Assembly (NCBI GenBank): GCA_964439135.1
Contig: CAYTNN010000065.1
Coordinates: 1-20,627, forward strand
Direction: 5' to 3'
DNA: 20,627 nt
Source: JAFGPJ01 sp964439135
GTDB taxonomy: Bacteria > Planctomycetota > Phycisphaerae > Sedimentisphaerales > Anaerobacaceae
The position numbers and the translations under genes were made by a program. The notes under the pieces are model-generated. The model made no database searches and was not told where the DNA came from. It saw only the letters and a program-made list of their open reading frames with translations. Below, one piece after another: positions 14,591-20,627 of the stretch. Each line of letters starts with the position of its first letter. Position 1 is the first letter of the stretch.

Positions 14591-16489
14591 ATGTGGCCAA
14601 GACCGTTGAATCATATATGCATTATGATTATGGCCTTGGCCCTTATAGTAATTTTTGCGGTTCCCGCGATAACTGAGGCCGAAGCTAATTCGAAGACCGT
14701 CGAGCGCTGGGGAATTTTTGAACTGGCACTCCGGGGGCCAGCCGAAGGTAATCCCTTTGTGGATGTGCAACTGAGCGGCGANNNNNNNNNNNNNNNNNNN
14801 NNNNNNNNNNNNNNNNNNNNNNNNNNNNNNNNNNNNNNNNNNNNNNNNNNNNNNNNNNNNNNNNNNNNNNNNNNNNNNNNNATGGCGGACTGGGACCGTT
14901 TCTTTCAAATCGTCCGGAAGTACGATCCCTACAGTCGTATGCGCGGAATTCACAATTGCCGGGTTTTTTACGACCACACCAAGCCCTGGGTGACACATGC
15001 CAGTATACAGAGTTCCGATCTTGCCAGGGCACGGCAATGGCGCGACCAATACCAAAAACCGATCATATACGATGAGTGCAAATATGAAGGCAATATCCCG
15101 CAGGGCTGGGGAAATATTACCGCGAAGGAGATGGTTAACAGATTCTGGCTTGGAACCATTGCCGGCTGCTACGTCGGGCACGGAGAAACCTACAAACATC
15201 CGGAAGATATTCTCTGGTGGTCGAAAGGCGGCGTACTGCATGGGCAGAGCCCGGCAAGAATCGCGCTGCTGAAAGAAATTATGGAGCAGACGCCGTTCGA
15301 CGAGATGGTTCCTGGCGAGCTTCCCGGTGGTAATTACACGCTTTCAAAAGGAGGGGAGCTTTATTTCGTCTACTCGACCAGGTCAGAGCCTGTAATTCTG
15401 GATTTGCCCGGCCATGGGGCATACAAGGTCGATGGGATCGACACGTGGGATATGACGATTACTTCTCTCGGCAGCGCATCGCCCGGCAAGTTCCTCTTTA
15501 CACCGCCAAAGCCCAACTATCTTCTCCGCTTGTCGGCCTATGAGCCGGGCGAAAAAATGCGGCCGGAAGTTAAAGCTTCCGCCGGACCAATCGAGGGAAT
15601 TGCTCCTCTGAAGGTTCAATTTTCGACGTCAAGTGAACTGAACTGCAAATGGCAGTTCGGGGACGGCAACTCCTCGTCCGAAAGAAATCCCGTTCATATT
15701 TACAAAGAGCCGGGTCTTTATGCAGCCATACTGACCGTCACGGCACAGGATGGACTTTCTTCGTGTATGCCGATTGGTATTGCGGTCGACAGGACCGCCG
15801 GGACGCCAATCGTAAGGGTGGGATTCGAACATGGCGAGAGTTCCGGAATTGAGTTGCACGGAAAAATCAAACGCAGTAACGATGGCTCATACGACTTCGG
15901 CGACGGTGAGCCTTGGAAATGGCTTTCGGTAGGGGACAGCCCTATTGAAGCTATGGAGGGATTACGGTCGTTCACGATACTCGGCTGGGCGAATCCGACG
16001 AGTCTGAATATCGGCAGCGGAGGCAATCGCATTACGTTCAACTTAAAATACGATCGTTCGGGATTTGACCTTGTCCATCTGAAGGACGGCCGGCTTCGGC
16101 TTGCCGTCAATGAATGGCCCGACGGAATTCGTAATGACAGCTCGCCGGACAGGCTCCGAGTCGGCAAATGGACGTTCTTCGCCGTCACTTATGACGGGAG
16201 TAAACAAAAGGATAATATCCACTGGTACTTCGGCGATGCGGACAGCCCTGCGGCGCTTGACAAGACAACGAGCTATTCCCGTGGACCGACGGGTAAAGGC
16301 AGCGGCACACTTACAATAGGCAATTATAACCAGAGCATCCATCAGGCTGGCAAGGACCGGCAGTTCCGGGGACACCTGCGAGGGATAGAGATATTCGGCA
16401 GCCGAATCGGTTCGCGGGGGGCTTTATCGCTAAGTGACATCCGTCAGCACCAACAGCAACAGAAGGAGCTTTCAAATACAGGCTCGTAG
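14591..16489 (+). CDS. Secreted DUF5060-type glycoside hydrolase with PKD and LamG-like domains, interrupted by a scaffold gap
   Basis: Before the gap: a signal peptide (about 1-31) and the start of a DUF5060 beta domain (VERWGIFELALRGPAEGNPFVDVQLSG). After the gap (residue 98 onward in this padded numbering): the end of a TIM-barrel hydrolase, where KPIIYDECKYEG carries the likely catalytic Glu162, then a beta domain like DUF5605 (about 218-320), a PKD domain (about 325-400, WQFGDGNSSSERNPVHIYKEPGLYAAILTVT) and a LamG/concanavalin-like domain (about 405-625). Related enzymes cleave plant or algal polysaccharide side chains; the exact substrate is unknown. The 100-N spacer is arbitrary, so frame agreement across it is not evidence. 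The missing part should hold the rest of DUF5060 and most of the catalytic barrel, so the true gene is probably several hundred codons longer. AGAAGGA precedes the ATG. Confidence 0.8.
   Translation: MWPRPLNHICIMIMALALIVIFAVPAITEAEANSKTVERWGIFELALRGPAEGNPFVDVQLSGXXXXXXXXXXXXXXXXXXXXXXXXXXXXXXXXXXMADWDRFFQIVRKYDPYSRMRGIHNCRVFYDHTKPWVTHASIQSSDLARARQWRDQYQKPIIYDECKYEGNIPQGWGNITAKEMVNRFWLGTIAGCYVGHGETYKHPEDILWWSKGGVLHGQSPARIALLKEIMEQTPFDEMVPGELPGGNYTLSKGGELYFVYSTRSEPVILDLPGHGAYKVDGIDTWDMTITSLGSASPGKFLFTPPKPNYLLRLSAYEPGEKMRPEVKASAGPIEGIAPLKVQFSTSSELNCKWQFGDGNSSSERNPVHIYKEPGLYAAILTVTAQDGLSSCMPIGIAVDRTAGTPIVRVGFEHGESSGIELHGKIKRSNDGSYDFGDGEPWKWLSVGDSPIEAMEGLRSFTILGWANPTSLNIGSGGNRITFNLKYDRSGFDLVHLKDGRLRLAVNEWPDGIRNDSSPDRLRVGKWTFFAVTYDGSKQKDNIHWYFGDADSPAALDKTTSYSRGPTGKGSGTLTIGNYNQSIHQAGKDRQFRGHLRGIEIFGSRIGSRGALSLSDIRQHQQQQKELSNTGS
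14782..14881. other. Scaffold gap of 100 N
   Basis: Exactly 100 undetermined bases, the usual placeholder for a join of unknown length. Protein content on either side suggests that much more than 100 bp is missing. The order and orientation of the two contigs is supported by both ends encoding parts of one DUF5060-type hydrolase. Confidence 0.98.
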
Positions 16490-16519
16490 TCCTTTTGATT
16501 AGTCAAAAGGACTACGAGC
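16482..16519. repeat. Perfect 17-bp inverted repeat over the hydrolase stop codon
   Basis: GCTCGTAGTCCTTTTGA (16482-16498), loop TTAG, then the exact reverse complement (16503-16519). The left arm contains the TAG stop of the hydrolase (16487-16489). There is no T run after the right arm, so it is not a standard intrinsic terminator. It could act as an mRNA 3'-end stabiliser, an attenuating structure or a protein site. Confidence 0.85.
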
Positions 16520-16556
16520 ATGATACGACTAAACCTTTACGGAAAGGAAAGTGTAG

Positions 16557-17738
16557 ATGGAAAAGAAAACCATTCGTACGGGAATTATCGGTGCGGGTTT
16601 TGCCGCGACGTTCCATTTCGAATGTCTGAAAAAAGTGCACGGCACAAACGTTGAGGTCGAGGGAGTATTCGCCGTCGACACCGACCAGGCTGACGCTTAT
16701 GCCGAAAAGCGCGGAATTCGTGCTTACAAGAGCCTGGAAAAGCTGCTCGATAAGGTGGATGTCATTCACGTCTGCACGCCGCCGGTCGCTCATGAGCCGA
16801 TTGCAATCGCGGCGCTTGAGCGGGACAAGTTCGCTATCGTGGAAAAACCGCTCACGGGCTACTTCGGCGACGGCTCGGAAGATTTCAACGGCGATACCTT
16901 CCCCAAGACCGATGCCCTGGATCATTCTCTGTCGAGCATCGAACGGATGCTCGAAGCCGAATCGAAGAGCAAGGGCAGGATTCTCTACGCCGAAAACTGG
17001 ATCTACGCTCCTTCAATTCAGAAGGAGCGCGAGGTTATAGAAAAAACCGGCGCCCAGATCCTCTGGATCTACGGCGAAGAGGCCCACTCCGGCTCGCACG
17101 CGAATACGTATGCCTACTGGAAATTCTCCGGCGGCGGCGTGATGATCGGCAAGGGCTGCCACCCGCTTACGGCGGCACTTTACCTCAAACGCGTCGAAGG
17201 CAACGCAAGAAACGGCAAACCGATTCTGCCCAAGGCCGTCTCGGCTCGCACGCACGCTATTACCCGCCTGCCCGGCTTCGAGGACAAAGGCCATATCCGA
17301 TGCGACTACCACGATATCGATGACTTTTCTCTGATGCACGTGGTATTCGAAGACGGTACGATTGCGGACATCTTCGCCTCCGACATTATCGTCGGCGGTA
17401 TCCACAACTGGCTCCAGGTCTCGGCCAACAATCACCGGACCATCTGCAACATCAATCCGAATACGGCGATGCAGACATATAACCCGGTCGATGCTTATTT
17501 CAAAGATATTTACGTCGTGGAGAAGACCGGCACAAAACAGGGCTGGTCGAATCCCTCGCCGGATGAGGACTGGTTCACGGGTTATCCGCAGGAAATTGAG
17601 GCCTTCTATCGAACCATCGCGTACGGTGACGCATTAGAGACGACCAGCAACCTTGCAGCCGACTGTATCTCGACGATATACAGTGCATACGTCTCGGCTG
17701 AAAAAACAGGAGCGGAAGTTCCAATCAAAACCTTTTGA
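16557..17738 (+). CDS. Gfo/Idh/MocA family NAD(P)-dependent oxidoreductase
   Basis: This 393-residue, full-length protein has no signal peptide, so it is cytoplasmic. The Rossmann domain spans about 5-140: GIIGAGFAA (9-17) binds the dinucleotide, VIHVCTPPVAHEP follows, and EKP at 96-98 carries the catalytic Lys97. The C-terminal sheet domain follows, with GKGCHPL (His202) at the usual position of the second catalytic residue. The family oxidises, epimerises or dehydrates sugars, inositols and related compounds. An insertion of about 20 residues after EKPL (GYFGDGSEDFNGDTFPKTD) lengthens the loop beside the active site and is not usual. GGAAAGGAAAG precedes the ATG. It is followed by a symporter and a second dehydrogenase, which suggests a shared catabolic route. 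The substrate is not evident. Confidence 0.9.
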   Translation: MEKKTIRTGIIGAGFAATFHFECLKKVHGTNVEVEGVFAVDTDQADAYAEKRGIRAYKSLEKLLDKVDVIHVCTPPVAHEPIAIAALERDKFAIVEKPLTGYFGDGSEDFNGDTFPKTDALDHSLSSIERMLEAESKSKGRILYAENWIYAPSIQKEREVIEKTGAQILWIYGEEAHSGSHANTYAYWKFSGGGVMIGKGCHPLTAALYLKRVEGNARNGKPILPKAVSARTHAITRLPGFEDKGHIRCDYHDIDDFSLMHVVFEDGTIADIFASDIIVGGIHNWLQVSANNHRTICNINPNTAMQTYNPVDAYFKDIYVVEKTGTKQGWSNPSPDEDWFTGYPQEIEAFYRTIAYGDALETTSNLAADCISTIYSAYVSAEKTGAEVPIKTF

Positions 17739-17788
17739 CTTTTTAAATAAAATATGTCGTTCGACAAAAAAAGACACAAAGAAGTTTC

Positions 17789-17842
17789 GTAGGGTGGGCC
17801 TTGGCCCACCGATCCAAATGGTGGGGCAGAGCCCCACCCTAC
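17789..17842. repeat. Head-to-head pair of dispersed palindromic repeats (copies 2 and 3)
   Basis: GTAGGGTGGGCC-TT-GGCCCACC (17789-17810), a 9-bp spacer, then GGTGGGGC-AGA-GCCCCACC with a final CTAC (17820-17842). Each unit is an 8-bp inner palindrome, and the outer GTAGGGTGGG / CCCACCCTAC ends make the whole 54 bp an inverted pair. The same sequence occurs once inside the gene at 5098. It occupies the gap between the dehydrogenase and the symporter. It could fold as two hairpins or one long stem in mRNA, possibly with a transcript-processing or terminating role. Confidence 0.85.
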
Positions 17843-17873
17843 AGCTAACGGTCGTACTTCTCAGGGGCTTGAA

Positions 17874-19532
17874 ATGGAATTTCTCGGGCTGCACTACGCG
17901 ATTTGGATTGTCCTTTCATTATACTTTGCCGGTATGCTCCTTATGGGCTGGTGGAGCAAGCGGGGCATTCACAACCAGGAAGGCTATCTTTTAGGCAACA
18001 GGCAGTTCGGCTCGCTGATGATGGTAATGCACGCCTTCGGCGCCGGCACGCATCCCGGCAACGTTGCGGGTGTGATGAGCCAGGCCGTAGTTAGCGGGGC
18101 ATCCAGCATCTGGGTCTCGTGGATGTGGCTATTCGGGACACCTTTCTACTGGATTATCGCGCCGGTAGTCCGGCGGATGCGGTGCCTTACGATGGCAGAT
18201 TTCTTCCGGCAGCGTTTCGGCAGGGCGGCCAGTGTTTTATATATCATCGTTGCCGCGGCGGGGATGATCGTTTTCTTAGCGGGCGTTCTGCTCGCTACAA
18301 CCCGTACCGTCCAGGGTATGATGGGAAAAGCGACGACTGCCGAAAGCGAGTTCTGGTTCTTTGGTATCTTATTCGTCAGCACGGCGGTTTTTATTATCTA
18401 CAGCTACTGGGGCGGCATCATCGCGGCGATACGCACCGATATGATTCAGGGTTTCATGATTATCGCCCTGTCATTCATCGCTATCCCGGCGGCGCTTAAC
18501 CTTAGCGAGGTCGGCGGCCTGGCTGGAATGCGGGCTACGCTGGGAGCGCAGGATATCGACTATATGAGTCTGTTCGATCGGAAGGGTTTCAGCTTGCTGA
18601 CCGTGCTTTTGTTGTGTATCAATGCGCCGCTGACGGCGCTGGCGTTTCCGCATTTGATGAGTGTCTGTGCCGCCGGCAAGACCGAATGGGAGGGGCGGGT
18701 CGGTTTCACCTACGGCAACATCCTAAAGCGCATCTGTACCATAGGCTGGTGCGTGCTTGGATTGTGCTGGCTGGCTTACCTGCTCAATACGGGCTCCGAA
18801 ATCCAACGGGACGCGGCATTCGGCGATTCGATTCGCGCACTTCTTTCGCCGGTGCTTCAGGGCGTTATGCTCGCGTGTGTAATGGCCGCGGCAATGTCCT
18901 CGGGCGACGCGGTCCAGGTGACGGTCGCAGGGCTATTCTCACAGAATATTTATCGCGAGTATATCAATCCCAACGCCGACGAGAAACGGCTTGTGCACGT
19001 GACGCGAATCATAGGGATAGTGATCGCGTTTTTGGCACTTGGAGCGGCGATTCTGATGCGGTTCAATCTGGTCAAAGCCATACTCGACTATTTCAATATC
19101 CTGAGCCTGGTTGGAATTTCGACGGCAATGGGCCTTCTCTGGCGTCGCATGAACTCGACGGGGATGTTTTGCAGCACGATTCTGGCCTCGGCGACGTTTT
19201 TATTAAGCCGGTACGTCCTTGATTGCAGCCGGGATATTACTATCGGCGTGCCGATAGTCGTCGGCGTTCTCGCAGGCGTGATAGGCAGCCTCCTAACAAA
19301 GCCGCCGAAGCGCGAGAAGATTGAGAAGTTCTTCACAAGGATTTATGTCCCTATCGGTCAGGAGGACAAACTCGAATTATCGCTGGAAGAGGCCGTACCG
19401 CAATCCAGCCGCTGGATCACAGCCGGCGGGCTTTTCATCGTCAAGCCGTCGCGACAATCCTGGGTGGGTTTCCTTGTGACGCTGGTAATTTGCCTTGCCT
19501 GTGTGGTTGTAATGCTGGCGATACTTAAATAG
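17874..19532 (+). CDS. Sodium:solute symporter family transporter (SSS)
   Basis: This 552-residue inner-membrane protein has about 13 predicted membrane helices. SYWGGIIAAIRTDMIQGFMII (about 180-200) matches the SSS signature of a GG turn then TDxxQ. AAAMSSGDAVQVTVAGLFSQNIYREYI matches the later conserved helix, whose adjacent Ser residues help form the sodium site. The family imports sugars, inositol, carboxylates or amino acids with sodium. Between two dehydrogenases and a UroD-like gene, a sugar or sugar-acid substrate is likely (inference). CAGGGG (17862-17867) precedes ATG 17874, directly after the palindromic pair. The C-terminal ~80 residues include a hydrophilic stretch and a last membrane helix. 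Confidence 0.9.
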   Translation: MEFLGLHYAIWIVLSLYFAGMLLMGWWSKRGIHNQEGYLLGNRQFGSLMMVMHAFGAGTHPGNVAGVMSQAVVSGASSIWVSWMWLFGTPFYWIIAPVVRRMRCLTMADFFRQRFGRAASVLYIIVAAAGMIVFLAGVLLATTRTVQGMMGKATTAESEFWFFGILFVSTAVFIIYSYWGGIIAAIRTDMIQGFMIIALSFIAIPAALNLSEVGGLAGMRATLGAQDIDYMSLFDRKGFSLLTVLLLCINAPLTALAFPHLMSVCAAGKTEWEGRVGFTYGNILKRICTIGWCVLGLCWLAYLLNTGSEIQRDAAFGDSIRALLSPVLQGVMLACVMAAAMSSGDAVQVTVAGLFSQNIYREYINPNADEKRLVHVTRIIGIVIAFLALGAAILMRFNLVKAILDYFNILSLVGISTAMGLLWRRMNSTGMFCSTILASATFLLSRYVLDCSRDITIGVPIVVGVLAGVIGSLLTKPPKREKIEKFFTRIYVPIGQEDKLELSLEEAVPQSSRWITAGGLFIVKPSRQSWVGFLVTLVICLACVVVMLAILK

Positions 19533-19549
19533 AACGAAAGGACAGTAGC

Positions 19550-20428
19550 GTGCCTGGCAATATCGGACTTGTAGGTCTTGGCCTTGTCGGTTCGGCAATG
19601 GCAGAGCGTCTGAAGGCCAACCGATTCAACGTAGTCGGCTTCGATATCGACCGGGCAAAATGCGAGCAGCTTGAGCAGTTGGGTGCAGTTGCCGTCAATA
19701 GTCCCGCACAAGTCGCCGAACAGGCCGGCCGTATTATCCTCTCGCTTCCCGACACCGATGCGGTCCTGCAGGTTGTCGAAGGTCCCGGCGGGATTCTCGA
19801 AGCGAAGAAAGTTCCGGCATATATCATCGATACGACCACCGGCGAGCCTGATAAAACGGCCGCACTGGCAAAACGTCTAATCGGGTATGATGTTTATTTG
19901 CTGGATGCTCCTTTTTCCGGTTCCAGCCGGCAAGTCAGGGATAAAGAAGTAGTCTTCATGGTGGGGGGCGAAAAAGCCGCTTACGAAAAGTGTATGGATA
20001 TTTTCAAAGCGCTTGGCGCGAAGGTATTTTACTTAGGCGCTTCTGGGAACGGCTCCAGGGCCAAGCTGGCCGGCAATTTGATTCTCGGGCTAAACCGACT
20101 GGCCCTGGCGGAGGGACTTGTCTTCGCTGCCAAAATCGGTCTTGAGCCGCGGGCCTTTCTCGAACTGCTCAAGGTTACGCCGGCGTATTCTGCTGCCATG
20201 GACGTCAAGGGCGAAAAGATGCTGGAAGGTGATTTTACGCCACAGGCAAGGCTCCGGCAGCATCACAAGGATGTTTCCATTATCCTCAAATACGCCGAGA
20301 ATTCAGGGCAGGAGCTGCCGCTCTCACAAAGACATCTGGAAATTCTGGAAAAAGCTATCGAGGCGGGCGACGGCGAGCTGGATAATTCGGCAGTTATTCG
20401 CGAAATCGAGCGCAGAGGCAAAGAATAA
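19550..20428 (+). CDS. Beta-hydroxyacid dehydrogenase (3-hydroxyisobutyrate / tartronate semialdehyde reductase family)
   Basis: This 292-residue cytoplasmic protein starts at GTG 19550, with AAAGGA just upstream. GLVGLGLVGSAMA (6-18) is the dinucleotide loop. FDIDRAK (31-37) with Arg35 after the acidic strand end does not clearly settle NAD versus NADP. DAPFSGS (119-125) is the substrate-binding motif, and GNGSRAKLAGN (166-176) holds catalytic Lys172 and Asn176. The family reversibly oxidises beta-hydroxy acids such as 3-hydroxyisobutyrate, tartronate semialdehyde/glycerate or sulfolactaldehyde-type compounds. It follows the symporter by 17 bp, probably in one operon, so it may act on a breakdown product of the imported compound. 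Which substrate cannot be told from sequence. Confidence 0.9.
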   Translation: MPGNIGLVGLGLVGSAMAERLKANRFNVVGFDIDRAKCEQLEQLGAVAVNSPAQVAEQAGRIILSLPDTDAVLQVVEGPGGILEAKKVPAYIIDTTTGEPDKTAALAKRLIGYDVYLLDAPFSGSSRQVRDKEVVFMVGGEKAAYEKCMDIFKALGAKVFYLGASGNGSRAKLAGNLILGLNRLALAEGLVFAAKIGLEPRAFLELLKVTPAYSAAMDVKGEKMLEGDFTPQARLRQHHKDVSIILKYAENSGQELPLSQRHLEILEKAIEAGDGELDNSAVIREIERRGKE

Positions 20429-20438
20429 GCCAATTAGC

Positions 20439-20457
20439 AAAGGAGTCAAAGCACGTG
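20439..20457 (+). promoter_or_regulatory. Ribosome binding site fixing a GTG start
   Basis: AAAGGAG (20439-20445), nine bases before GTG 20455. The UroD-type sequence begins a few codons in, which supports this start. Confidence 0.6.
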
Positions 20458-20627
20458 CAATTCTGTCCTTCGGTCTATGAACACGCAGCGAGAGTCATCG
20501 GAAAGAGCCCCTGGGAGGTTTCACGAGATGTTGAGCTTCTGTCAAAAGCCCACATCGAAGCTTATCGCCTTTACCGGCACCGGCCGGTGGTGGTCGGCAT
20601 TGATATATACAATCTGGAAGCCGAGGC
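20455..20627 (+). CDS. Uroporphyrinogen decarboxylase (UroD) family protein, N-terminal part (3' end outside window)
   Basis: The open frame from GTG 20455, with AAAGGAG (20439-20445) upstream, runs to the window end and gives 57 residues. VYEHAARVIGKSPWEVSRDVELLSKAHIEAYRLYRH followed by VVVGIDIYNLEAEA is typical of planctomycete UroD-superfamily proteins found in carbohydrate gene clusters, many of which are predicted corrinoid-dependent methyltransferases rather than haem enzymes. Its position after a symporter and two dehydrogenases, not beside hem genes, argues against true HemE (inference). No metal-binding residues are within the visible part. Confidence 0.72.
   Translation, partial: MQFCPSVYEHAARVIGKSPWEVSRDVELLSKAHIEAYRLYRHRPVVVGIDIYNLEAE

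Noticed and set aside
14546..15241. Minus-strand frame spanning the N gap
   Set aside because: It is open only because N codons cannot be stops, and it is antisense to the hydrolase.
17739..17788. TGTCG-TT-CGACA hairpin followed by A-rich sequence, considered as a terminator
   Set aside because: The stem is only 5 bp and there is no T run after it on the + strand. No gene on the minus strand would need it.

Overview
The window looks like a piece of a draft or metagenome-assembled genome from the Planctomycetota, probably a Phycisphaerae/Sedimentisphaerales-type anaerobic polysaccharide degrader. This is inference from gene content: ECF sigma factors each followed by a one-TM partner and unfamiliar secreted proteins, several Gfo/Idh/MocA oxidoreductases, a DUF5060-type glycoside hydrolase, a solute:sodium symporter and a UroD-like protein. 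Starts include ATG, GTG and TTG, and Shine-Dalgarno sites are mostly good. A run of exactly 100 N (14782-14881) marks a scaffold join inside the glycoside hydrolase gene. All convincing genes are on the + strand.

Layout. (1) 1-361: C-terminal end of a Gfo/Idh/MocA oxidoreductase, then a 368-bp gap holding a degraded-looking ORF and a promoter. (2) 730-1983: exported alpha/beta hydrolase. (3) 2233-4394: first ECF operon, with sigma factor, one-TM partner overlapping by ATGA, and a secreted protein, closed by a strong intrinsic terminator. (4) 4572-7991: second ECF operon, with a TTG-start sigma factor, a TM/coiled-coil partner, a secreted protein with two beta-sandwich-like repeats and a Gly/Met-rich tail, and a helical Spy/CpxP-like exported protein. 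It is followed by 8108-10018, an exported protein made of two diverged copies of one ~260-290-residue unit, with its own promoter and terminator. (5) 10295-12169: APC-type permease fused to a PTS EIIA-like domain. (6) 12235-12414: 59-residue zinc-ribbon protein that looks leaderless. (7) 12686-14563: GTP-type PEP carboxykinase with a near-consensus promoter. (8) 14591-20627: gapped glycoside hydrolase, Gfo/Idh/MocA dehydrogenase, SSS symporter, beta-hydroxyacid dehydrogenase and the start of a UroD-family protein, closely spaced and probably serving uptake and oxidation of a sugar or sugar derivative.

How they may work together (inference): the two ECF loci look like envelope-sensing regulons whose target proteins are encoded in cis; the second pairs a Met/Gly-rich protein with a Spy/CpxP-like one. 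The right third looks like carbohydrate catabolism, with PEPCK at its edge. The most distinctive items are the second ECF locus with its unfamiliar secreted proteins, the duplicated-unit protein, the leaderless zinc ribbon, a dispersed palindromic repeat found both inside a coding region and between genes, and a perfect 17-bp hairpin that contains a stop codon. I found no CRISPR array, tRNA, rRNA, transposase or phage gene.
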